This document shows, one piece after another, positions 8,769 to 17,138 of a stretch of 64,000 nucleotides of DNA (positions are counted from its first letter, which is position 1; every line of letters begins with the position of its first letter). Location: NCBI RefSeq assembly GCF_010501105.1, contig NZ_QVMQ01000007.1:1-64000 (forward strand). The letters run 5' to 3'. Position numbers and translations under genes: made by a program. The notes under the pieces were generated by a model. That model ran no database searches and was not told the origin of the DNA. It saw nothing but the letters and a program-made list of their open reading frames with translations. The stretch is from Dysgonomonas sp. 511. Lineage in GTDB: Bacteria > Bacteroidota > Bacteroidia > Bacteroidales > Dysgonomonadaceae.

Positions 8769-9560
8769 ATGGCAACTCAGGAAGACTGCAAGTTGGGCGT
8801 GAGTCTTGTGCAATATGATATAGCATGGGAAGATAAGGAGAAAAACCTCAGTTATATTTATTCCGTAATGTCTTCTCTGGCTGGTAAAACCGACCTTGTG
8901 TTGCTGCCAGAAATGTGTACCACCGGTTTCAGCATGAACAGCCGCTTGCTGGCGGAACCTGTAAACGGCAATTCCATAAACAACCTGAAAGCATGGGCTG
9001 AAAAATTTAACCTTGCGGTTTGTGGAAGCTATATAGCCGAAGACAAGGGCGAATATTTCAACCGGGGATTTTTCATTACCCCCCAATCAGAACATTATTA
9101 CGACAAGCGCCACCTGTTTCGCATGGGTAGCGAACCGAGCTTCTTTTCTGCCGGAAACAATCGTCTGATTGTACAGTATAAAGGATTTAGTATTTGCCTG
9201 CTCATCTGCTACGACCTGCGTTTCCCTGTTTGGGCACGCAATGTGGGCAATGCCTACGATCTCCTTATCTATGTAGCCAATTGGCCGGCATCGAGAAACA
9301 AGGTATGGAATGCCTTGCTCACAGCCAGAGCCATAGAAAATATGAGCTATGTGTGTGGGGTAAACCGTACCGGAAGGGATGGAAACGGACTGAACTACGA
9401 TGGACTCTCAAGGTTAATAAATGCTAAAGGAGACGATATTTTGCCACCTTTGTTAAACCAAAACGAGACACAAAGCGTCTATATATCTAAAATTGATATC
9501 GAAGCATTCAGAGCAAAATTTCCGGTATGGGAAGATGCTGATAGCTTTGAAATAAAATAA
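8769..9560 (+). CDS. Nitrilase-superfamily omega-amidase (YafV-like)
   Basis: A 263-residue cytoplasmic carbon-nitrogen hydrolase. The Glu-Lys-Cys triad is visible: LPEMCTTGFS (Glu48), YYDKRHLF (Lys near 112) and LLICYDLRFPVWARN (Cys near 147). Length and the last motif match the YafV/Nit2 branch, which hydrolyses alpha-ketoglutaramate and alpha-ketosuccinamate. The start is the only ATG consistent with the family N-terminus. It lies 7 bp after the acyltransferase gene in an apparent operon running to the META-domain gene. Confidence 0.88.
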   Translation: MATQEDCKLGVSLVQYDIAWEDKEKNLSYIYSVMSSLAGKTDLVLLPEMCTTGFSMNSRLLAEPVNGNSINNLKAWAEKFNLAVCGSYIAEDKGEYFNRGFFITPQSEHYYDKRHLFRMGSEPSFFSAGNNRLIVQYKGFSICLLICYDLRFPVWARNVGNAYDLLIYVANWPASRNKVWNALLTARAIENMSYVCGVNRTGRDGNGLNYDGLSRLINAKGDDILPPLLNQNETQSVYISKIDIEAFRAKFPVWEDADSFEIK

Positions 9561-9590
9561 CAACAGAAAGCAATTTAAATGATTATTTTT

Positions 9591-10397
9591 ATGAAAACTA
9601 TTTTAAAACCGGCAGCTATATTGGCTGTTATTGCAGTATTGATTTTGGGAACGCAAAGTTGCAGTTCTGTGAAGCCGATAGATAAAAAAGACCTTGCCGG
9701 GCAGTGGGAACTGAAAACCCTGAAAGGTGAAGCAGCTCAAGAGGCTTTCGAAAGAAGTGTGCCGCATATACAATTCAATTTCGACAATAATATAGTGTCG
9801 GGCAATAGTGGTTGCAACAATTATACTGGAGCATTTACCTTGAACGAGAAAAACGAGTTCTCGGCACCGAGTTTTGCTGCAACCAGAAAGGCATGCCTGT
9901 TTGGCAACAAAGAACCGCTATATCTCTCAACACTTTCAACCCCTGAGTTGGAAATAAGTATCGACAACGATGGAACATTGTCGTTTGCTAAAGATAAGGA
10001 AGTGGTGCTTCAGTTTGTAAAAAGCAGCAACACAGAAAGCGATGCTGCAAGCCTAAATCCAGAAAGCCTTACTGGCAAATGGACGCTGACCAAAATAGCT
10101 GATGGTGATGTAGCTACTCTTTTCAAGGAAAGAAAACCGACTATGGAGTTTCGCGAAGGTAACGGCGTATTTGGATTTGCAGGATGCAACACTTACCGCA
10201 CAGTTTATACACTCGAAGGCAATACGATGACATTCAAACCGGCTGCAATGACTATGATGGCTTGTCCGAGCCTCGAAGGCGAAGGTAAATTTTCGAGCCA
10301 CCTCAATTCGCCGGCACAGGTAAAGGTAGAAGGCAATGTGCTGACTTTCACAAGGGATGGAAACGTTGTTTTGCAGTTTACAAAAGACGCTGAGTAA
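9591..10397 (+). CDS. Lipoprotein with two META (HslJ-like) domains
   Basis: A 268-residue lipoprotein. The signal ends in the lipobox GTQSC. Two tandem META domains follow (about residues 33-125 and 150-262), each with the G-W-L start, the NxxxGNSGCNNYTG or FGFAGCNTYR core and a final FTRDG/FAKDK strand. META proteins such as HslJ are linked to novobiocin or heat tolerance in E. coli, but the biochemical role is unknown. The ATG at 9579 would add four residues (MIIF) in front of the signal, so I prefer 9591. It is last in the rightward run and is followed by a bidirectional terminator. Confidence 0.85.
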   Translation: MKTILKPAAILAVIAVLILGTQSCSSVKPIDKKDLAGQWELKTLKGEAAQEAFERSVPHIQFNFDNNIVSGNSGCNNYTGAFTLNEKNEFSAPSFAATRKACLFGNKEPLYLSTLSTPELEISIDNDGTLSFAKDKEVVLQFVKSSNTESDAASLNPESLTGKWTLTKIADGDVATLFKERKPTMEFREGNGVFGFAGCNTYRTVYTLEGNTMTFKPAAMTMMACPSLEGEGKFSSHLNSPAQVKVEGNVLTFTRDGNVVLQFTKDAE

Positions 10398-10412
10398 TTA
10401 GCAGGAATTATA

Positions 10413-10456
10413 TAAAAAGAATCAGGGCGGCCATTCCGGCAGCCCTGATTCTTTTT
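10413..10456. terminator. Bidirectional Rho-independent terminator
   Basis: The stem AAAAGAATCAGGGC / GCCCTGATTCTTTT flanks a 15-nt loop, with A and T tracts on both sides. It can stop both the META-domain gene (plus) and the membrane protein gene (minus), whose last codons overlap the right arm. Confidence 0.85.
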
Positions 10457-12278
10457 AGTATAACTTATATTTCAATTCCAGTTTTTCCTCAGCTTCTTCA
10501 TTTATCTTGTCGAGGCATTCTTTTCGGGTACGGAAGCCGTCCTGCAAGGATGTTCCTCTTGGTTCTACTGTCCTAATGTCTTGATACTTTAAAATCCCTT
10601 TTATATTGTAAGGAGCGGTAGCCGGTATAATATCGAAACTTCGTCCTAAGGAATCGGTTGTTATATAAATAGTTATCCCATTACCCATATCATAAGCTTC
10701 AAAATCAAGTCCTGAGTTTTTCTCCTGAGCCTCCATTTTAGCACTATATGGCATATATAATACATTTTGAAGGAGATGCCGGCTTGTATCCGGCGGAAAA
10801 GATATGATTTTCCGAATGGCGTAATATGGTATACTAGCCGTCGAACAGATAATTCCTAATACAAAAACAGGGAATATGAATTTCCGGCAGCAGGAGTATA
10901 ATTGTTTTTGGGGATATTGATTGGTTATAATTATTGTTGCAAGAAAAATAACGCCATAGAAAACGCCTAGCACAAATCTGATATCGGGAGCCGATATCAG
11001 CCAATACAAAATATATATAGCAGTAACACCTAAAAGCAAATAGTGTATATGGCTTATCTTTTTTTTCCTTATGATGTAATAGATAATTATAAAAGGTATA
11101 GCAAACAGAAATACGGTAAGTGCTATTGTGAGATAATGCAATAGAAAAGCCCGCTTATTGTATTGTAATAATGTACTAAGATAGCTGTCGGATAGAGAAA
11201 ATACATTATAAAAAGAATTCTTTGCATAGCTGTGAATATAGTCACGATCTGCTATGGCAACATCCAATGGCATTTTCCAATCAAAAGAGAAAATATCTAT
11301 TTCGTGTAAAGGGTATATCAGATAACCGCTTACTATAACATTCCGAGCCAGCCATAAACCAATAATACTTATACCAAAAACTATCAGAGAAATAATAGAT
11401 CTGCTTTTTTTTTCCTTTATTAAATAATATAATGCAATTAGGCTGAACAAAAGACAAGGTGCTGTCGATAATTTGAATGTCAACAATACTACAGGCAATA
11501 TGCATACAAATAAACTTTTGGCTTTGAAGGTTTCGGGACATAGTGCAAATTTACAAATAAAGTAAAATATACAAATATGAGGGACTATATCGGTCGAAGA
11601 CTCCGATAGCATATCGCGGCAGGATAGAAAAAAGAGGAAAAAGAATACTAACAGTAAGATACTTTTAATATCATAATTTGACATTACACACTCTCGCAAG
11701 CACCAGAACAGGACAAATAACAACAAAACTGATTGTAAACCCCCATATATAGCCTCTCCAAAAAGAAACCTGAATGAAAAAACGGCAGATAATAAAAAAT
11801 AATTAGAATTAAAGCCCAATCGGCTTTCTAAATTCCCCAGTCCGGGCACTATGGCATAATCCTCATTCCATCTTATGTTCTGATGGTGGTAGAAGCTGGC
11901 ATCATAACTTGGCATACACCAGATTATGAAAACAAGGAAAAACAAAAACAACAATGCTATAGCTATAAGTTGGCTTTTGGAATATACTTCGATTCCTTGC
12001 CTAATAGCCTTTATCATATTGCCTATACGTTCTATCCTACGGCACCAATATAAGATACATATGGCTATAAGGGCTAGTAATATATAATAATTGAGGGGAA
12101 GGGCGAAGGATATAGCTGACAAGAGTAATGAAACGAATGCCATACCCAACATGAAAGTTTCGGGTAGGTTGTACCGCTCTTCTTTTTTGCTCAGTTTGTT
12201 GTAAAGGGTAATGAAAATATCGCCAAAGGATAGTAATACCAACGATATTACTATCCAGGCAATTATAATAGCCAACAT
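10455..12278 (-). CDS. Large polytopic membrane protein (glycosyltransferase-like fold possible)
   Basis: A 607-residue protein with about a dozen hydrophobic helices between residues 1 and 490, then a soluble C-terminal tail of about 110 residues. The overall pattern (helix-rich with an Asp-containing first outer loop, CMPSYDASFYHHQ) recalls GT-C membrane glycosyltransferases and the so-called LIC_10190 family. That assignment is from memory and no catalytic motif is certain. It begins 10 bp downstream of the carboxynorspermidine dehydrogenase gene, so it is probably cotranscribed with it. It is A+T-rich relative to its neighbours. Confidence 0.6.
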   Translation of the reverse strand: MLAIIIAWIVISLVLLSFGDIFITLYNKLSKKEERYNLPETFMLGMAFVSLLLSAISFALPLNYYILLALIAICILYWCRRIERIGNMIKAIRQGIEVYSKSQLIAIALLFLFFLVFIIWCMPSYDASFYHHQNIRWNEDYAIVPGLGNLESRLGFNSNYFLLSAVFSFRFLFGEAIYGGLQSVLLLFVLFWCLRECVMSNYDIKSILLLVFFFLFFLSCRDMLSESSTDIVPHICIFYFICKFALCPETFKAKSLFVCILPVVLLTFKLSTAPCLLFSLIALYYLIKEKKSRSIISLIVFGISIIGLWLARNVIVSGYLIYPLHEIDIFSFDWKMPLDVAIADRDYIHSYAKNSFYNVFSLSDSYLSTLLQYNKRAFLLHYLTIALTVFLFAIPFIIIYYIIRKKKISHIHYLLLGVTAIYILYWLISAPDIRFVLGVFYGVIFLATIIITNQYPQKQLYSCCRKFIFPVFVLGIICSTASIPYYAIRKIISFPPDTSRHLLQNVLYMPYSAKMEAQEKNSGLDFEAYDMGNGITIYITTDSLGRSFDIIPATAPYNIKGILKYQDIRTVEPRGTSLQDGFRTRKECLDKINEEAEEKLELKYKLY

Positions 12279-12288
12279 TTCTTAACTG

Positions 12289-13482
12289 TTAAAACTCCAA
12301 ATCTATGTCAAACAATTCGTGCCAAGGTAATCCTTGCTTGTTTAGCTGTTCCATAAATGGATCGGGATCAAACTCTTCCACATTGAATACACCCGGTTTG
12401 CGCCACAAGCCTTTCATAAACATGATGCCCCCGATTGTAGCAGGCACGCCAGTTGTATAACTTACGCCTTGCGCCCCCGTTTCCTTGTATGCTGCTTCGT
12501 GCGAACAGTTATTATATACGTAATAGGTATGTTCTTTACCATCTTTTATACCCTTGATACGGCAACCGATAGACGTTTCTCCGGTGTAGTTCTCTCCCAG
12601 TTCGCCCGGATCAGGCAATACAGCTTTCAAGAATTGGATAGGCACTATTTCCACACCGTTGTAGATAACAGGATCGATGCGAGACATGCCTATATTTTGT
12701 ATCACACGCAGGTGGGTCAGATATTCCTGTCCGAACGTCATCCAAAAACGGGCACGCTTCAATGTTGGGAAATTCTTAACTAGCGACTCCAGTTCTTCGT
12801 GATAGATGACATACGACTCTTTTGGTCCTATATTTGGATATATCAATGGTTTATGTATTGCATGGGGCTCGGTTTCCACCCATTCGCCGTTTTCCCAGTA
12901 TTTTCCTTTCTGGGTAACTTCGCGGATATTAATTTCGGGATTGAAGTTTGTAGCAAACGCTTTTCCGTGATCGCCGGCATTACAGTCTACAATGTCGAGG
13001 TAATGAATTTCGTCGAAGTGGTGCTTGGCGGCATAAGCTGTGAATACACTGGTGACACCCGGGTCGAAACCACAGCCCAGAATGGCTGTAAGTCCTGCTT
13101 CTCTAAACCTCTCTTGATAAGCCCATTGCCATTTATATTCAAATTTGGCTTCATCTTTCGGCTCGTAGTTCGCCGTATCCAGATAATTTACACCGCAGGC
13201 CAGACAGGCGTCCATAATTGTAAGATCCTGATATGGCAGAGCGACATTGATTACCAAATCGGGCTTAAACGAATTGAAAAGAGCCTTTAGCTCTTCTACG
13301 CTATCGGCATCTACCTGCGCAGTCTGTATCTTATTTCCGCCAACGGCCTTGGCTATGGCATCGCATTTCGATTTAGTGCGGCTGGCTAGCATTATTTCGG
13401 TAAAAACATCCATGTTTTGTGCCACTTTGTGAGCTACGACTGTACCCACGCCTCCGGCTCCAATGATTAAAACTTTTCCCAT
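12289..13482 (-). CDS. Carboxynorspermidine dehydrogenase (saccharopine dehydrogenase family)
   Basis: A 397-residue cytoplasmic NAD(P)H enzyme. The Rossmann motif GAGGVGTVVAHK is at residues 8-19, followed by the saccharopine dehydrogenase core (NVALPYQDLTIMDACL, ILGCGFDPGVTSVF) and a C-terminal half with the HEELESLVKNFP and GVPATIGG blocks. This composition matches the carboxy(nor)spermidine synthase of the alternative polyamine route. That enzyme condenses aspartate semialdehyde with putrescine or diaminopropane. The decarboxylase partner NspC is not nearby. True saccharopine dehydrogenase is less likely, given these motifs and the phylum. Confidence 0.85.
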   Translation of the reverse strand: MGKVLIIGAGGVGTVVAHKVAQNMDVFTEIMLASRTKSKCDAIAKAVGGNKIQTAQVDADSVEELKALFNSFKPDLVINVALPYQDLTIMDACLACGVNYLDTANYEPKDEAKFEYKWQWAYQERFREAGLTAILGCGFDPGVTSVFTAYAAKHHFDEIHYLDIVDCNAGDHGKAFATNFNPEINIREVTQKGKYWENGEWVETEPHAIHKPLIYPNIGPKESYVIYHEELESLVKNFPTLKRARFWMTFGQEYLTHLRVIQNIGMSRIDPVIYNGVEIVPIQFLKAVLPDPGELGENYTGETSIGCRIKGIKDGKEHTYYVYNNCSHEAAYKETGAQGVSYTTGVPATIGGIMFMKGLWRKPGVFNVEEFDPDPFMEQLNKQGLPWHELFDIDLEF

Positions 13483-13799
13483 TGACTAAATATTATTATT
13501 TAATTTATATCGTTTATGCAAATATACTACTTTGGCACGATAATAAATAAATATACGATCAGCTTTTTCTCATTATCGAAATCGGGGCAAGGTGCAATTA
13601 TATGACGGTCGTTATTTGTTCGAATTGTAAAAAAACAGGAGTATGTATCAATTAAGTAATTTCTAAATTGCTTAATATCAATGCTTCATTATATATAAAG
13701 TGTAGATAAATGAGGAAATATCTCTTTTTCAATTGTATCTTTGTCCAGTACTAAGAGCCTGTTTGAACAGTTACTCAACATCAATTAATATAGAATAGT
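13483..13799. other. Divergent intergenic region
   Basis: An A/T-rich gap between the carboxynorspermidine dehydrogenase and alcohol dehydrogenase genes. Candidate -7 boxes are a minus-strand TATATTTG (13526-13519) for the former and a plus-strand TATCTTTG (13736-13743) for the latter. Nothing else is apparent. Confidence 0.4.
13736..13743 (+). promoter_or_regulatory. -7 box (TATCTTTG) upstream of the YqhD-like gene
   Basis: An exact TAnnTTTG match 56 bp before the ATG at 13800. The -33 element is not clear. Confidence 0.4.
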
Positions 13800-14957
13800 A
13801 TGAAAAATTTTAATTTAGCCAATCCCGTAAAAATCATCTTTGGTAAAGATACCATCAAGGATATTGCCAACGAAATACCGGCAGGTGCAAAGGTGCTGGT
13901 ATTATATGGTGGTGGCAGTATAAAGAAAAACGGAGTTTACCAGCAGGTTGTAAATGCTTTGGAAGCATTCGAATGGTTTCAGTTTTCGGGAATAGAACCT
14001 AACCCCCATTACGAAACTTGCATGAAGGCCGTGGCATTGATCAAGGAAAAGAAGATAGATTTTGTGTTGGCTGTGGGAGGCGGTTCGGTTATCGATGCTG
14101 CTAAGTTTATCGTGGCAGCAGCATGTTTCGACGATGGCGACCCTTGGCAAATAATATCAAAGGGTATGAAAATAGAGCGCGCGATGCCTTTCGGAGCCGT
14201 GTTGACCCTACCGGCCACAGGTTCGGAGATGAATAATGCGGCTGTAATAACCCGCGCTGAAACAGAAGATAAGCGGGCATTTTCCTCACCTCATACATAT
14301 GCTAAATTTTCGGTGCTCGATCCCACTGCCACCTTCACTCTTCCTGCCCGCCAGATAGGCAATGGGGTGGTGGATACCTTTGTGCATATAGCCGAACAAT
14401 ATCTGGCATACAGGGAAGACGACACGCTATTGCAGGATAATTTTGCAGAAGCAGTATTGAAAACCCTTATTGTAGATGGCCCGAAAGCATTGGCTACCCC
14501 TACCGACTACGATGTGAGAGCCAACTTGATGTGGGCATCTACATGGGCGCTCAATGGCTGGCTGGGTTGCGGTATTGTACAAGACTGGGCTACTCACAGG
14601 ATAGGGCACGAGATTACTGCATTTTTCGGGTTAGACCATGCCCAGACTCTTGCTGTAATCCTACCGGGCGTGTTGACCGTGCTGAAAGAGCAAAAAGCCA
14701 GGAGGATACAATTGTTAGGCAAGGAGGTCTTCGGATTAAGCGGAACTTCAGATAGTGCATTGATAGATATGACTATACGAGCAGTGGAAGATTTTTTCGA
14801 AGAAATGGGAGTTAAAACTCATTTGTCTGATTACAATCTTGGCGATGAGGCCATCGAGAAAGTTTGTGAGCGCCTGAAAGAACGCGGATGGAAACTGGGT
14901 GAGTGCCAGAATGTAGATTACAGAATGGCGAAACAAATCTTGGATTTGAGAAAATAG
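13800..14957 (+). CDS. Iron-containing alcohol dehydrogenase (YqhD/butanol dehydrogenase type)
   Basis: A 385-residue group III alcohol dehydrogenase. The N-terminal NADPH-binding half carries GGGS motifs (YGGGSIKKNG, VGGGSVIDAAKF). The C-terminal metal half carries the ligands in VVDTFVHIAEQY (Asp, His) and HRIGHEITAFFGLDHAQTLA (two His). Length and the opening NFNLANPVKIIFGKD match YqhD/BdhA proteins that reduce short-chain and reactive aldehydes with NADPH. It appears monocistronic. The following 394-bp gap holds the control region of the pectin locus. Confidence 0.93.
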   Translation: MKNFNLANPVKIIFGKDTIKDIANEIPAGAKVLVLYGGGSIKKNGVYQQVVNALEAFEWFQFSGIEPNPHYETCMKAVALIKEKKIDFVLAVGGGSVIDAAKFIVAAACFDDGDPWQIISKGMKIERAMPFGAVLTLPATGSEMNNAAVITRAETEDKRAFSSPHTYAKFSVLDPTATFTLPARQIGNGVVDTFVHIAEQYLAYREDDTLLQDNFAEAVLKTLIVDGPKALATPTDYDVRANLMWASTWALNGWLGCGIVQDWATHRIGHEITAFFGLDHAQTLAVILPGVLTVLKEQKARRIQLLGKEVFGLSGTSDSALIDMTIRAVEDFFEEMGVKTHLSDYNLGDEAIEKVCERLKERGWKLGECQNVDYRMAKQILDLRK

Positions 14958-15017
14958 ATCAAATATGTACGTGGAAATACATCGGTGGCTAATCGTTTTT
15001 TTATAATTATTATTTCT

Positions 15018-15043
15018 CTTTTCGTTATCGTGCACTATTTTTG
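15018..15043 (-). promoter_or_regulatory. Candidate LacI-family operator 1 with adjacent -7 box
   Basis: On the minus strand this reads GTGCACGATAACGAAAAG (15035-15018). On the plus strand it is followed directly by TATTTTTG (15036-15043), a -7 box, so a bound repressor would cover the spacer. The central CG with GT/AC outer pairs gives the partial dyad expected of LacI operators. Confidence 0.5.
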
Positions 15044-15157
15044 TAAATTGCTTGTATCTAGTTGTTTGCATCGTTTCTGGATGTCGGTGTCTCAAGCTGG
15101 TGTTGTTAGTGATGGAAAAAACAATAGGTGAAATGATATTTTTAAGTAAAATTTCTG

Positions 15158-15186
15158 TTGTTTTTCAAAATTAAAAAATATATTTG
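15158..15186 (+). promoter_or_regulatory. Bacteroidetes-type promoter of the pectin locus
   Basis: TTG (15158-15160), an 18-bp spacer and TATATTTG (15179-15186) give a good -33/-7 match. Operator 2 begins at the last base of the -7 box and covers the expected start site near 15193. Confidence 0.55.
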
Positions 15187-15200
15187 TAAACGATAACGGA
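15186..15200 (+). promoter_or_regulatory. Candidate LacI-family operator 2
   Basis: GTAAACGATAACGGA shares the invariant ACGATAACG with operators 1 and 3. It overlaps the predicted transcription start of the locus. Confidence 0.5.
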
Positions 15201-15300
15201 TGCTTTTTTATGTGTATGCAGTGCGATTGTATCTGTAAATATCAAAAATAGAGTTGTTTATGTGTCGTATTTGAAATCTAATAGTCGTTTTTTAAACAAC

Positions 15301-15319
15301 GTGTACGATAACGAAAAAG
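15301..15319 (+). promoter_or_regulatory. Candidate LacI-family operator 3
   Basis: GTGTACGATAACGAAAAAG matches the reverse complement of operator 1 at all but two positions. It lies 33 bp before the ATG of the first gene, within the leader, where it could act as a roadblock or looping site. Confidence 0.5.
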
Positions 15320-15351
15320 AAATATAATTATAAACTTAAAAAAACATTACT

Positions 15352-16116
15352 ATGGCAACAGAAATAATGAAAGGACGCTTAAAGGTTAAAATATCTGATA
15401 GCCGTGCAGAACTGGGAGAATTGGCTGCTAAAGAAATAGCAGGATATATCATGGAATTACAAGGCCGAAAAGACGAAATAAATATTATATTTGCTTCTGC
15501 CCCTTCACAAAATGAATTTTTAGCTAATCTGTTGAAATACGATATTGATTGGGGGAAAGTAAATGCGTTTCATATGGACGAATACATCGGTATAGATTCC
15601 GAAGCCCCTCAGGCGTTTGGTAAATTTTTGAAAGACAGGGTTTTCTCGAAAGTGAAATGCAAGTCGGTACATTACATGGACTCTATGGCTGCCGACCCGC
15701 AGGCAGAATGTGAAAGATATGCTGCTTTGTTGAAGCAGATGCCTGTTGATATGGTATTCCTTGGTATTGGCGAAAACGGTCACTTGGCATTTAATGATCC
15801 GCATGTGGCATTTTTCGACGATCCGTTAGCCGTGAAAATTGTAGACCTTTCGCCCGAATGCCGTGCGCAACAGATAAATGACGGGTGCTTCGAAACATTA
15901 GACCAGGTGCCGACTCATGCCATTACTATCACGATACCCGAGTTGTTGCACATCGATAAATTGTATGCTATCGTCCCTACAAAGGCAAAAGCTAATGCCA
16001 TAAAAGGAACTTGCGACGGATCGATATCTCCATTGTGCCCGGCTTCTATCCTACGCACACATAAGGATGTAACCCTTTATGTAGATGTGGATAGCGCCTC
16101 TTTGGTAGATATGTAA
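15352..16116 (+). CDS. NagB-like sugar-phosphate isomerase/deaminase (diverged glucosamine-6-phosphate deaminase family)
   Basis: A 254-residue cytoplasmic protein of the NagB/RpiA/6-phosphogluconolactonase superfamily. It keeps the FHMDEYIGI block (near residue 73) and LGIGENGHLAFNDP (near 140) that hold the catalytic residues. Against E. coli NagB, the usual FNEP is FNDP, and the N-terminal phosphate loop (TGSTP) is replaced by ASAPSQNEF. The reaction is therefore uncertain: it may deaminate a hexosamine phosphate or isomerise another sugar acid phosphate. It is the first gene after the operators and 26 bp ahead of the beta-helix gene, so it is under the pectin-locus promoter. Confidence 0.75.
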   Translation: MATEIMKGRLKVKISDSRAELGELAAKEIAGYIMELQGRKDEINIIFASAPSQNEFLANLLKYDIDWGKVNAFHMDEYIGIDSEAPQAFGKFLKDRVFSKVKCKSVHYMDSMAADPQAECERYAALLKQMPVDMVFLGIGENGHLAFNDPHVAFFDDPLAVKIVDLSPECRAQQINDGCFETLDQVPTHAITITIPELLHIDKLYAIVPTKAKANAIKGTCDGSISPLCPASILRTHKDVTLYVDVDSASLVDM

Positions 16117-16142
16117 AAAGGATAACCAAAACTCTATATACC

Positions 16143-17120
16143 ATGAAGTATTATAAACTACTATTGCTATTCACTGTTATAACAGTTGCGGGTAATGTCG
16201 GTGCGACTATCAAAACGGTTAAGTCCGGCGATAATCTATATTCTGTATTGCGAAAATCTGTAGCAACAGACACGATAATGATTGAAGGCGGTGAATATAC
16301 AGTTGATAAGACAATTACACTGGCTAACGACCTGGTAATTATAGGTGTGCCCGGGTCGAAGCCTGTTATCAATTTGGGTGTCGTAACCGTTGGTCCGAAG
16401 ACGAAGAATATTGTGTTCGACAACCTTAAGATTGTTCTTGATAGAAAGTATTTTCTTCAAATTACGGGCGAAAAAGATATTGATATCGAAAATATTACAA
16501 TTCGAAATTGCGTAGTTGACCTGAATGCGGTAGGTGCAACCCTATTGACAAACAATGCAACGGGAGCGAAAAACAGGATAGGCAATTATATTATCCAAAA
16601 CTCGATAGTGTATAACATAACCGTCCCTTCACACGGAATATTGAATTTTTCGACGGAAAACGAACCGCAAATAGATCGTATGTCTTTAACAAACAGTACA
16701 TTCTCCAATTTTAGCCGGGGCTTAATGTTTTGCAAGAAATTGGTAGGCAAACTGGCTGTAGATGTCTCTAATTGTACATTCTATAACATTAATACATCAA
16801 ACAACAATAGCGGTGTTTTCCGTTGCAGCCTGGGAGAAGTAGATATTAATATATCAAAATCTATATTCCATTTTGCCGGCGATGCCACAAAGTTTATTGT
16901 AATCAGTAAAGAAAGCAAAGCTGTGGTTACAGATAGCTACAGGACGTCGGAAATAGCAACTTTAACCAATTCGCGCGGATTGAAGAATGCCGGAGTTACA
17001 GCAGCCGCGCTATTCGAATCACCAAACGATAATCCAACAGCAACAGATTGCTCTTTTGCCCCGAAAGATACAAATCTATCGGATATGGGTATTGGCGATC
17101 CGCGATGGATTAAGAAATAA
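16143..17120 (+). CDS. Secreted beta-helix protein with DUF4957/DUF5123-type domains
   Basis: A 325-residue exported protein. The signal peptide covers about residues 1-21 (ending VGA). The rest is right-handed beta-helix-like: an N-terminal block with SGDNLYSVLRKSV and IEGGEY (DUF4957-like), repeated short V-x-N-x-x-I rungs, and the terminal IGDPRW signature also found at the end of the protein encoded at 29123. Such proteins recur in pectin loci and may bind or cleave polyuronides, but no pectate-lyase catalytic motif is evident. It is embedded in the run with gaps of 26 and 18 bp. Confidence 0.75.
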   Translation: MKYYKLLLLFTVITVAGNVGATIKTVKSGDNLYSVLRKSVATDTIMIEGGEYTVDKTITLANDLVIIGVPGSKPVINLGVVTVGPKTKNIVFDNLKIVLDRKYFLQITGEKDIDIENITIRNCVVDLNAVGATLLTNNATGAKNRIGNYIIQNSIVYNITVPSHGILNFSTENEPQIDRMSLTNSTFSNFSRGLMFCKKLVGKLAVDVSNCTFYNINTSNNNSGVFRCSLGEVDINISKSIFHFAGDATKFIVISKESKAVVTDSYRTSEIATLTNSRGLKNAGVTAAALFESPNDNPTATDCSFAPKDTNLSDMGIGDPRWIKK

Positions 17121-17138
17121 TCGAAAAATCAGAAAAAC

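Larger units (their letters stand above)
14958..15351. promoter_or_regulatory. Control region of the pectin utilisation locus
   Basis: A 394-bp gap without an open frame. It holds three copies of an ACGATAACG-centred site, two -7 boxes each abutting one of these sites, and an untranslated leader of about 150 nt if transcription starts near 15193. The arrangement is typical of repression by a LacI-family protein. Such a regulator is encoded at 33020-34132 in the same locus. Confidence 0.55.
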
